A DNA stretch of 23,499 nucleotides from Candidatus Vicinibacter affinis (lineage in GTDB: Bacteria; Bacteroidota; Bacteroidia; Chitinophagales; Saprospiraceae), in the NCBI GenBank assembly GCA_016714365.1, contig JADJNH010000001.1:1-23499 (forward strand), written 5' to 3'. Below are positions 8,809-16,400 of this stretch, in pieces. Both the position numbers and the translations under genes were made by a program. How positions within the stretch are numbered: the first letter of the stretch is position 1; each line of letters opens with the position of its first letter. A model generated the notes under the pieces. The model had not been told where the DNA came from. It saw only the letters and a list, made by a program, of their open reading frames with translations, and did no database searches.

Positions 8809-8966
8809 GGCTCAGCGGGACGCATTCAACTCACCCCCAACCCCTCTCTTAAAAGAGAGGGGGGATTCAATGACAAAAGAGTTTTAGGAAGGCTCAGCGG
8901 GACACATTCAACTCACCCCCCAATGAATTGGGGACCCTCTCTTAAAAGAGAGGGTGAATTCAATAG
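8809..8966. repeat. Intergenic hairpin repeat, cluster 1 (two units)
   Basis: Two copies of a unit that begins GGCTCAGCGGGA (8809-8820 and 8891-8902, 82 bases apart). Each continues with cattcaactcacccc and then a strong hairpin: arms CCCCTCTCTT and AAGAGAGGGG around AA (8841-8862), and arms ACCCTCTCTT and AAGAGAGGGT (8934-8955). The second unit carries an extra hairpin, CCCCAAT-GA-ATTGGGG (8918-8933). The same unit occurs three more times at 13070-13326. It lies between the end of the rhodanese gene and the end of the convergent peroxidase gene. It may act as a bidirectional terminator, but the repeated linker shows it is a dispersed repeat family. Confidence 0.85.
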
Positions 8967-9052
8967 GATTTGATCAAATTTAGTGTAGGTCATTTTTTCA
9001 GTATCGTTCAGTCATCACATTAACTCATTTGCTCATTAACTAATTCTCCCCC

Positions 9053-9115
9053 GCTGTCGCACGATACTCTGCCGAGGCAGAGATCGTTCAGTTACATTAG
9101 CTAATTAACTCATTT
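9053..9115. repeat. Second repeat element with bulged hairpin, copy 1
   Basis: gctgtcgcacgatactctgc ... attagctaattaactcat is shared with 13412-13475. Its core 9061-9087 pairs ACGAT(A)CTCTGC with GCAGAGATCGT. It differs from the other copy mainly in the loop, which supports selection on the structure. The element reaches into the 3' end of the peroxidase gene: the stop at 9105-9107 lies inside it. Confidence 0.75.
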
Positions 9116-10202
9116 GCTCTTTTGCTAAAAAGGATTTTTTAAAAGCTTCATTTTTAAGATAGGTTTCATCGGTGAGGGTTTTCAAAAATGCCACCAGATC
9201 TGCCTTGTCTGTTGCGTTTAATTTTAACCCGCCCGGCTGAAGATTGTATTGAAGTAAAATATCGACTGAGTTGGATGGCTTTACTCCAGTGTTGTAATGG
9301 TCGATGACCTCTTCCAAAGTTTTAAACCTGCCATCATGCATGTATGGAAAAGATTGTGCGATATTTCTGAGTGATGGTACTTTAAACTTTCCTTTATCGG
9401 CCAATGCTCCTGTTACTTTACTTCTACCATCATCTGCAATTCCTGATTCGATGTCAAGACCATTGTTCATAAAATCATCATTGGTAAAGTTATGATTGCC
9501 ATGACAATGAAAACACTCTGCTCCTTTCACTGAACTGCCGGGATTAAATTCAGAAAAAAATAAAACTCTACCTCTCTCCTCTTCTGCTGTCAACTGAACT
9601 TCTCCACGCTTCCAACGATCAAATTTTGAATTGTTGGATATCATGGTAAACTCAAATTGCTCAATAGCCAGACCTATCCTTTCGGGAGTAATCAAATCGT
9701 CTCCAAATGCCCGGATGAACTGGTTGGTGTACTTTTTATCTTTACTCAATTTTTGCACCACATTCTGCAAAGTTTCATTCATTTCCAAGGGATCCTGAAT
9801 GGGTTTCAGCGCCTGATCACGAACAGTTGGAGAGCGGCCATCCCAAAACATCCCGTTGTAATGCCAGGCAAGATTAAATATGGGCATAGCCTGTCTTTTT
9901 CCGGGTAACTTCTCTACACCAATGCTGAATTTCAGTGAATCGGAAAATGAATCCGACTGACGATGGCAATCTGCACAGGCTTGTGTTCCATTTTTGGACA
10001 TTGCCTTTTCATAAAAAAGCATTCTTCCCAATTGAACTCCTGCCTTGGTCAATGGATTGTCTGCAGGCAAATCTGGATTTGGAAAACCAGCATAATTTAT
10101 TTCGTAAGGAGTGGTGTCCAGTTGCGCCACTTCTTCAGGATTGCAGGTCATAAAAAAGACCAGAGCAAAAGTTATTATTATTAAAACGGAATAGAATTTC
10201 AT
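9105..10202 (-). CDS. Dihaem cytochrome c peroxidase/MauG-family lipoprotein (with inter-haem Trp)
   Basis: 365 residues. An N-terminal hydrophobic stretch ends in FFMTC (Cys20), so it is a likely lipoprotein facing the periplasm. Two haem c sites are present: C-A-D-C-H (76-80) and C-F-H-C-H (230-234). FWDGR carries the conserved tryptophan (Trp120) that sits between the haems in MauG and bacterial CcpA, and PYMHDGR (Met288) provides the usual second-haem region. The family reduces peroxide or oxidises protein residues through a bis-Fe(IV) state. It is the last gene of an operon with another dihaem protein (16-base gap) and an MbnP-like protein, and in MbnH/MbnP pairs the dihaem enzyme modifies a tryptophan of its partner. 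The last codons (KEQMS, stop) lie within a dispersed repeat, so the C-terminus may have been altered by repeat insertion. Confidence 0.88.
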   Translation of the reverse strand: MKFYSVLIIITFALVFFMTCNPEEVAQLDTTPYEINYAGFPNPDLPADNPLTKAGVQLGRMLFYEKAMSKNGTQACADCHRQSDSFSDSLKFSIGVEKLPGKRQAMPIFNLAWHYNGMFWDGRSPTVRDQALKPIQDPLEMNETLQNVVQKLSKDKKYTNQFIRAFGDDLITPERIGLAIEQFEFTMISNNSKFDRWKRGEVQLTAEEERGRVLFFSEFNPGSSVKGAECFHCHGNHNFTNDDFMNNGLDIESGIADDGRSKVTGALADKGKFKVPSLRNIAQSFPYMHDGRFKTLEEVIDHYNTGVKPSNSVDILLQYNLQPGGLKLNATDKADLVAFLKTLTDETYLKNEAFKKSFLAKEQMS

Positions 10203-10218
10203 AAAATACGATTTACGA

Positions 10219-11232
10219 TTACCTGAATTCAGGATTTGAAATAAAATTAAAATCAGTCAGACTGTTTAAAAAAGCCAATAGATCTTTTCGTTCCTCAGGA
10301 TTTAACACAAATGATTTTAGTAAAGAACTTTTGTTTGCATGTGGTTTTCCTCCGGATGCATAATGGTCGATCACCTGGTCCAGACTTTTCAAACTACCAT
10401 CGTGCATGTATGGTCCTGTTAATCCAACGTTGCGCAAGGATGGCACTTTAAACATTGCTCTGTCTTGTTCCAGCTGAGTAAAACGCATCCGCCCGCTGTC
10501 CGGATAATGGATGTACAATCCATTGTTCTGGTAGCTTTGATTGGTAAACAGAAAACCGTTGTGACATTGAATGCAATTTAATCGGTCACTTTGAAATAGT
10601 AAAAATCCGCGCGCCACTTCCGGTCGATAAGCTTTTGGCAATTTCTGAAAATACCATTGATCAAACAATGAATTACCACTGAGGAGGGTACGCTCAAATG
10701 CTGCAATGGATCTGGTGATCACAAACGGATCCGGCTTACGGCCATAGGTCTCCATCGATAGCGCTGCATACACTTGATTATTATTCAATCGCTCTGCAAT
10801 TCTTACGATGTTAAAATCAAATTCGTTGTGTTCCTGTATGGGCACCGCAATTTGCATCTCAAGACTGGGAACCGATCCTTCTCTGAGCAATTTATCCTGA
10901 TAGACCACATTGGCAAGGCTTGGTGAATTTCTGGTTCCCAATCGGTTTTCGATTCCTAAACTGAAGGGAACCGTATCCGAGAATGAATTTGCAGCAAGGT
11001 GGCAGGAGGCGCAACTTTTGGTACTGTCCTTTGACAAAACAGGATCGTAAAAAAGCAGCTTACCCAACCGAATCCTTTCCTTGGTTAAAATATTATCCTG
11101 TGGAATTTTAGGAGCAGGAAAACCAACCGGAATTTTTAATACAAAATCACCTGCATCGCCCACTACAAATTTGTCCTGATGACAGTTTGTCAGCACAAAA
11201 ACCACCAAAAATAATATTGATATTCTAAGCAT
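10219..11232 (-). CDS. Dihaem cytochrome c peroxidase-like lipoprotein lacking the inter-haem Trp
   Basis: 337 residues with lipobox-like VLTNC (Cys17) after a hydrophobic start, so predicted to be a periplasm-facing lipoprotein. Haem c sites are C-A-S-C-H (74-78) and C-I-Q-C-H (220-224), and PYMHDG (Met276) is kept. Where its neighbour has MFWDGRSP, this protein has LLREGSVP: the tryptophan between the haems is replaced by Arg117. The following EMQ...PIQEHNEFDFNI block is distinctive. Loss of that Trp should weaken inter-haem electron communication, so the two dihaem proteins are probably not redundant. The gene sits 51 bases downstream of the MbnP-like gene and 16 bases upstream of the second peroxidase gene, all on the minus strand. 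Confidence 0.86.
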   Translation of the reverse strand: MLRISILFLVVFVLTNCHQDKFVVGDAGDFVLKIPVGFPAPKIPQDNILTKERIRLGKLLFYDPVLSKDSTKSCASCHLAANSFSDTVPFSLGIENRLGTRNSPSLANVVYQDKLLREGSVPSLEMQIAVPIQEHNEFDFNIVRIAERLNNNQVYAALSMETYGRKPDPFVITRSIAAFERTLLSGNSLFDQWYFQKLPKAYRPEVARGFLLFQSDRLNCIQCHNGFLFTNQSYQNNGLYIHYPDSGRMRFTQLEQDRAMFKVPSLRNVGLTGPYMHDGSLKSLDQVIDHYASGGKPHANKSSLLKSFVLNPEERKDLLAFLNSLTDFNFISNPEFR

Positions 11233-11283
11233 TTCTGCTTCCGTTAACGGGGATTCTCATCCCTCAGTTATTGAATTAAATCT

Positions 11284-12279
11284 CTACTTTGATATCAAAA
11301 TTTTATTTCTTGCTACCAGTCTTCCCTTTTCAAAAAATGAAATAAAATAAACACCCTCTGCAAGCCCTTCGGTACTCAAGGAAACATTTCCCTTTGCCGG
11401 CAAATTATCCATTTGTTTTACTGCCACGCCAAGAGAATTGCTTAATAGCATATTCTTAGTTTGTTCGCCGGGCAAAGTATAAAAAACATTCAGATGATCC
11501 TGTGCAGGATTTGGAAGACAGCTGATCAGAGTAGAATTTTCGACTACATCTTTGGTTGAAACAGATTGAGGCAGCTGAATAAATTTGGCAAGTGCAGCAT
11601 TGGATAAAACCTTTGCATTCATGGTGCTACTGCCGTGCTGAATCAGATTGCCTTTCATGGCAATGTCCTTAAATAGCTGAGCATAATCTAAAGTCATATC
11701 AACATGCAAATTTCCATCTTTGGCACCCAAATATCCTTCGACTTCTGCTTTTGTGTACAGCGCATCTCCGAGACTGTGAATTTCGAAAACAGTTTCAGGA
11801 ATCCCGTCATTGTCGTTGTCAATCATACCTTCCAAAGCAATGAATCTGTAACCTGAAGTCCATCCCCAATGCATGGAAGGATCCTGAAATGCCAATGGAT
11901 GTCCACTGAAATAAGTGGCAGGATCCAAATGGTTAACAGAAGCCGGAACGCCAATATGTAGAATCATTTTTTTAGAAGCCTGCATTGGGTATTCTCCCAA
12001 TTTATATTCTACCCCGGGTTTACCTGCATTCACCAAAATATAAGTATCCGGCAAAGGCATTGCAGTGTCATCCTCCTTTTTGAATTCAATTTCTGAAATA
12101 TAAAATTCAGCGCGGGACAAGATCACTTTTCTACCATTCCAAATGGGAAAAACAGTTTTGTTGAGTATCAAATCCTCGCTGTTAGCTTTGTGCATAAAAG
12201 TCACGACCACCATGTTGCTTTGAGCATTTGCCCATGAAATAAACAAGCAGAAAAATAAAATTGTATAAATGTATTTCAT
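11284..12279 (-). CDS. MbnP-like copper-binding protein with T9SS sorting domain
   Basis: 331 residues with a signal peptide (MKYIYTILFFCLFISWANAQ). Residues ~22-235 follow the MbnP family (the former metallo-mystery pair proteins): an opening beta strand (NMVVVTFMHKAN), LSRAEFYISEIEF, PDTYILVNA, NHLDPATYFSGHPLAFQ and the hallmark MHWGWTSGYRFIALEG with Trp138/Trp140. His117, His127 and His137 are possible metal ligands. In characterised MbnP, copper binding depends on kynurenine made from a Trp by the partner MbnH, and the dihaem genes downstream are the candidate partners here. Unlike methanotroph MbnP, the last ~80 residues (SCLPNPAQDHLNV ... GVYFISFFEKG ... KILISK) are a T9SS type A sorting domain, so the protein should be exported to the surface. 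The family call rests on motifs and gene context. Confidence 0.78.
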   Translation of the reverse strand: MKYIYTILFFCLFISWANAQSNMVVVTFMHKANSEDLILNKTVFPIWNGRKVILSRAEFYISEIEFKKEDDTAMPLPDTYILVNAGKPGVEYKLGEYPMQASKKMILHIGVPASVNHLDPATYFSGHPLAFQDPSMHWGWTSGYRFIALEGMIDNDNDGIPETVFEIHSLGDALYTKAEVEGYLGAKDGNLHVDMTLDYAQLFKDIAMKGNLIQHGSSTMNAKVLSNAALAKFIQLPQSVSTKDVVENSTLISCLPNPAQDHLNVFYTLPGEQTKNMLLSNSLGVAVKQMDNLPAKGNVSLSTEGLAEGVYFISFFEKGRLVARNKILISK

Positions 12280-12421
12280 AATAGTTTAAATTTTATCAAT
12301 TTGAAATTTGTAAATTTTTTTAGAAATAAACAGCCAAAAAATAGTTGACCTGTTAAAATGAACTGCGCTCATTTTCTGATAAGTCAATCCTTTTTAGAAG
12401 TTGGAAACAATTGGTTCCTCC

Positions 12422-12901
12422 CTAACAACGGAAGGTCTGTGTCATCAGCAAAATGCTCCTCACCAGAGGTGGGTCAGTATGGATCAACCATGGATTGGTC
12501 AGAGCATTATTATTGAAAGCAACACTCAAAATTTCACCTACCGGAGGCGCACTCAAATCGAAAACAAACTTGCCTTGCGGAGGTGCTTTTTTACCGGCTA
12601 CTTGAGCCTCTACCGAAATTTTACAGTATTTATGATTGTCGGAACAACAAGGTTTGCGAGAAATGGAAGATTCTCCTGTTGGTTTAATATTCGATATTTT
12701 CTGACTGCAGCCGGTTTTGGTCTCTCCAAAACATGCCTTGATTTTGCTTGATTTCTTTTTGCAACAGCTTTCGGGCCTCCCAAAAATACCGACCAACCTG
12801 CCTTTTTTCTGACACAGGTGCTCAAAAAAAACCACCCCCGTGGAAGAAACCAACAGGTTGATTGCTATAAATAAATGTAAAACACGAAGCAAATCGTTCA
12901 A
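12422..12901 (-). CDS. Small Cys-rich secreted protein, HYC_CC_PP-like
   Basis: 159 residues starting at TTG 12901; a stop codon is directly upstream, so no earlier start exists in this frame. A signal-like helix (LLRVLHLFIAINLLVSSTGVVFF) is followed by EHLCQKKG, then Cys pairs (ESCCKKK, KPCCSDNHKYC) and SAPPVGE near residue 117. This order fits the small Bacteroidota proteins named HYC_CC_PP, often found near copper and TonB genes; here the first motif reads H-L-C instead of H-Y-C. The clustered Cys and His suggest metal, probably copper, binding. It is the first gene of the minus-strand cluster, 142 bases upstream of the MbnP-like gene. The assignment is by motif order only. Confidence 0.6.
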   Translation of the reverse strand: MNDLLRVLHLFIAINLLVSSTGVVFFEHLCQKKGRLVGIFGRPESCCKKKSSKIKACFGETKTGCSQKISNIKPTGESSISRKPCCSDNHKYCKISVEAQVAGKKAPPQGKFVFDLSAPPVGEILSVAFNNNALTNPWLIHTDPPLVRSILLMTQTFRC

Positions 12902-12980
12902 TTATTGACTAAGTAAAGGTAAAGCATTTTTAATTTTTCCTAAACAATAAAATTACAAACCAAAATACCTGTTTGAAAAC

Positions 12981-13012
12981 CTCAAAACCTTCTTTCAGCA
13001 TAGGGTTTTGAG
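12981..13012. repeat. Inverted repeat upstream of the copper/haem cluster
   Basis: CTCAAAACC (12981-12989) pairs perfectly with GGTTTTGAG (13004-13012) across a 14-base loop. It lies 80-110 bases upstream of the first gene of the minus-strand cluster and is not part of the dispersed repeats. It could be an operator or leader hairpin for that cluster. Confidence 0.45.
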
Positions 13013-13069
13013 ATGTTGGGGAGTGGTGGTTTTTTGGTTTGTGGAGTTGTTGATTTGTTGGCTTGGGAA

Positions 13070-13326
13070 GGCTCAGCGGGACATTCAACTCATCCCCAAC
13101 CCTTCTCTTAAAAGAGAAGGGGGAATTCAAGGACAGAAGAGTTTTGGAAAGGCTCAGCGGGACATATTCAACTCATCCCCAATGAATTGGGGACACGCCC
13201 CCAACCCTCAATAAATTGGGGACCCTCTCTTAAAAGAGAGGGTGAATGTAATGACAGGAGAGTTTTGGGAAGGCTCAGCGGGACACATTCAACTCACCCC
13301 CCAACCCCTCTCTTAAAAGAGAGGGG
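13070..13326. repeat. Intergenic hairpin repeat, cluster 2 (three units)
   Basis: Three copies of the unit also present at 8809-8966, starting GGCTCAGCGGG at 13070, 13151 and 13272. Hairpins lie at 13100-13121 (arms CCCTTCTCTT and AAGAGAAGGG, a paired change in both arms relative to the other copies), 13222-13243 and 13305-13326, with CCCCAAT-GA-ATTGGGG at 13177-13192 and a decayed version near 13205-13221. Spacing is 81 and 121 bases. The orientation is the same as cluster 1. Confidence 0.85.
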
Positions 13327-13411
13327 GGCTCAACGGGATTTATTCAATTTTACAGTAGGTCAGTTTTTTCATTCTTTCGTTAGCCGCTTTCGCGGTTCCT
13401 TCTCTTATCGT

Positions 13412-13490
13412 GCTGTCGCACGATACTCTGCTTACAGCAGAGATCGTTCAGTCACATTAGCTAATTAACTCATTAGCACATTAGCACATT
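13412..13490. repeat. Second repeat element with bulged hairpin, copy 2
   Basis: Matches 9053-9115. The bulged hairpin is at 13420-13447, pairing ACGAT(A)CTCTGC with GCAGAGATCGT around TTACA. After the shared attagctaattaactcatt it continues as short ATTAGCAC repeats that run into the stop codon (13489-13491) of the BNR gene. As in copy 1, the element abuts the 3' end of a minus-strand gene. Confidence 0.75.
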
Positions 13491-16400
13491 ACTTCGGCCA
13501 TCTTCCCGGCGTATACGGCGCTTTGTTCATTTCGAGTTCTTTTTCCAACTCGCTGATCTGTGCGTCCACCATTTTCATTTCTTCCAGTACTTTGCTGAAT
13601 TGTCGCGATGCGATGTCGTAATTTGTTTTGCAGCTTTTAGGAATGGAAGAGGTGATGTTCCAGACTGTATATTCCAAAATTCCTACACGGTCATTGACGG
13701 TGGTAGCTGTTTCAAATTCACGCTTTGCTCTGGTTGCGTCGCCATTGAAAGTAAGATTGATGGCATTCATTTTTTTCTGGATAGCGGCTGTCTTTTCCAA
13801 TAAATTTTTTGGAGAGGCGGGCATGTCGAGCATGGCAGATTTTGCATGGGCGATTCTGGTATTCATTTCATTAAAAATATCGCCTGCAGCGCTGGTTGCT
13901 TTGCGCAGGTCTGCTACTTTTTGACAGAAAGCAATGTTGTCTTTCATGTCTTTGGATGGCAGCGTTCCCTGATTTAATAAATTTAATTTGAATTCGACTG
14001 GACCTGCGATCGGTGTCAACACACCATCGACGTATTTCTGAAGTAAGAGCTTATAAGTTCCCGGCATCACCAGGTGTCCCACTTCTTCTTCTCCAAAAAG
14101 TTGATCCGGTGCCGGAACATAACGGCCTACAACCGGTGCGGGTGTGGCAGTTCGGCCATCCCAACTGATTCTCTTCAATCCTTTTTTTGCAGCAGTTTTT
14201 AAATGTCTGACTACATTTCCACTTTGATCCATAATGGTGAATAATAAATAGGGATCTTGCTGTTCGTCTTCTGCACGCAAACTGTCTAACGTAGGATAAT
14301 AAATTTTTTCTCCTTTATCTGATTTTGCTTTTTCTGCTTCTTTGCGAAGTTCTTTCAAAGTCTTGATGTCGTCTTTAACGTAATAAGTAAAGACAACGCC
14401 CGGTTTTGGATTCGGTGTGCTGAAATAAGAAGATCCCATGTGCCCTTTGTCGCGAAGACCCAGCGGCAATCTTTCTACATACATCAATCCATCTTTAATT
14501 GGATAGATGACTGCTTCTTTGTTGAAATCTTCTTTCTTGACATTGCGCAGACAAGAATAATCATCGAGGATGTAAAACCCACGACCGAAAGTTCCCAACA
14601 CCACATCGTTCTCACGTCGCTGCAATTCAATATCTCTTACTGCAACCGTAGGTAAACCTGATTTTAATTGTATCCAGGTCGCAGCACCGTTGTTGGAAAA
14701 AAAACATCCGAACTCTGTGCCCACAAAAAGTAAATTAGGATCTACATGATCTTCTGCAATGGAATACACAGAACCCCTTGCAGGCAGATTGCCTTGAATG
14801 GCCTTCCATGTTTTTCCTGCGTCGGTGGTTTTTAAAACATAAGGCTTGAAGTCACCGTAACGATGATGATTGAAACAAACATAAGCGGTGTTTTTATCGT
14901 GCAGGGACGCGATGATCTGGTGTACATAAGATTGCGCAGGCACGCCCGGCAAATTGTCAAATTTTGTCCAGCTTTTTCCACCGTCTGTGGTGAGTTGGAT
15001 GAGACCATCGTCTGTTCCCACCCATATCATTTCAGGATTCAGTTTTGATTCCGCGATGCTGGTCAACTGTCCGTAAATATCCGTACTTCCATTTTTTGCG
15101 ATGGCATCGACAGACCAAACCTTGCCCATGACTTCTATTTTATTCCGGTCGATCTGACGACTCAGATCAGGACTGATCACCTGCCAGGATTCTCCGCGGT
15201 CATCTGTACGGAATAATTTATTGGAACCAAAATACAATCTCGTATTGGCATGTTGACTGATGAACAAAGGTGCATCCCAGTTCCAGCGGTAAGGAGCCTC
15301 ACCTTCGCCTTCCACAGGTTTTATGGACAGATATTCTCCATTCTTGCGATCGAAGCGCACAAGGCCTCCATATTGAGATTGCGCATAGACGATGTTGGGA
15401 TCTTTAGGATCCACCTGCGTTTCAAAACCATCGCCGGTGGAGGTCACATACCAGTCGGCATTTGTTATTCCATTGGCAGAGGTAGATCTGCTCGGTCCAC
15501 CGAGACTTAGGTTGTCCTGGGTACCACCATGCACATGATAGAAGGGCAGATCATTGTCTGTGGATACTTTGTAAAATTGCGTCACCGGAAGATTGGATTT
15601 AAATTCCCAGCTGCGCGCGTGGTCGTAGGTCTCATACACGCCTCCATCGCAACCCACCAACAAGTGATTGCCATTGGAAGGGTCTACCCATATACAATGG
15701 TTGTCTATGTGTTTGTTGATTTCTCCAAGATTGGAAACTGATTTTCCACCATCGGTAGAAACTTTGTAATAAGTATCGGTGATGTAAATTTTATTGACGT
15801 CTATAGGATCACATACGATCTCCTGATAATAATTTCCGGAAGTAAAAAAAGGATTTCTTTTCTCCCAACTAGAACCCTTGTCCGCAGAGCGATAAATGCC
15901 ACCTTTGTCATCCTTCGCTTCTACGACGGTGTACAGGACATCCGGATTTACCGGACTGATGGCAAGGCCCATTCTTCCCACGTCGCCGGAAGGAAGTCCA
16001 CCTTCCAGTTTTTTCCAGTTCGCTCCCCCATCCGTAGATTTATAGATGGTCGATTCAGGCCCTCCGCCTATGTAGGTAAAGACTTTTCTCATGCGCTGGT
16101 GGAAGGCGGCGTAGAGAATTTTTGGATTTCTTGGATCCATGACCAGATCATTGCAGCCCGTATAAGCGCTGACCGATTTAACACAGGTCCAGGTGTTGCC
16201 ACCGTCGGTAGACTTGTACACACCCCGATCGCCTCCTTCGCTCCAGACAGGACCATAGGCGGCGACGTACACGATGTTTGCATCAGAGGGGTCTACTACA
16301 ATTTCTGCGATGTGTTCAGAATTTTTGAGGCCCATATTCTTCCAGGATTTTCCGCCATCCTCACTTTTGTACACGCCATCTCCGTAGGCAACAGATCGCT

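Larger units (their letters stand above)
12902..13488. other. Gene-free spacer made largely of repeats
   Basis: 587 bases between the HYC_CC_PP-like gene and the end of the BNR protein gene. It holds a hairpin at 12981-13012, three hairpin-repeat units at 13070-13326, and the second repeat element near 13412-13490. Apparent frames here are translations of the repeats. The region should also carry the promoter of the copper/haem cluster, but no clear TAnnTTTG element was found. Confidence 0.7.

Noticed and set aside
13070..13326. CRISPR-like array from regularly repeated hairpin units
   Set aside because: The units are far longer than CRISPR repeats, spacing is irregular (81 and 121 bases), the between-unit sequence is itself repeated, and no cas gene is near.
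13008..13468. Short frames encoding peptides such as NPSLKREGG and TPLLKERG
   Set aside because: They are translations of the intergenic hairpin repeat and have no start context or conservation beyond the repeat.
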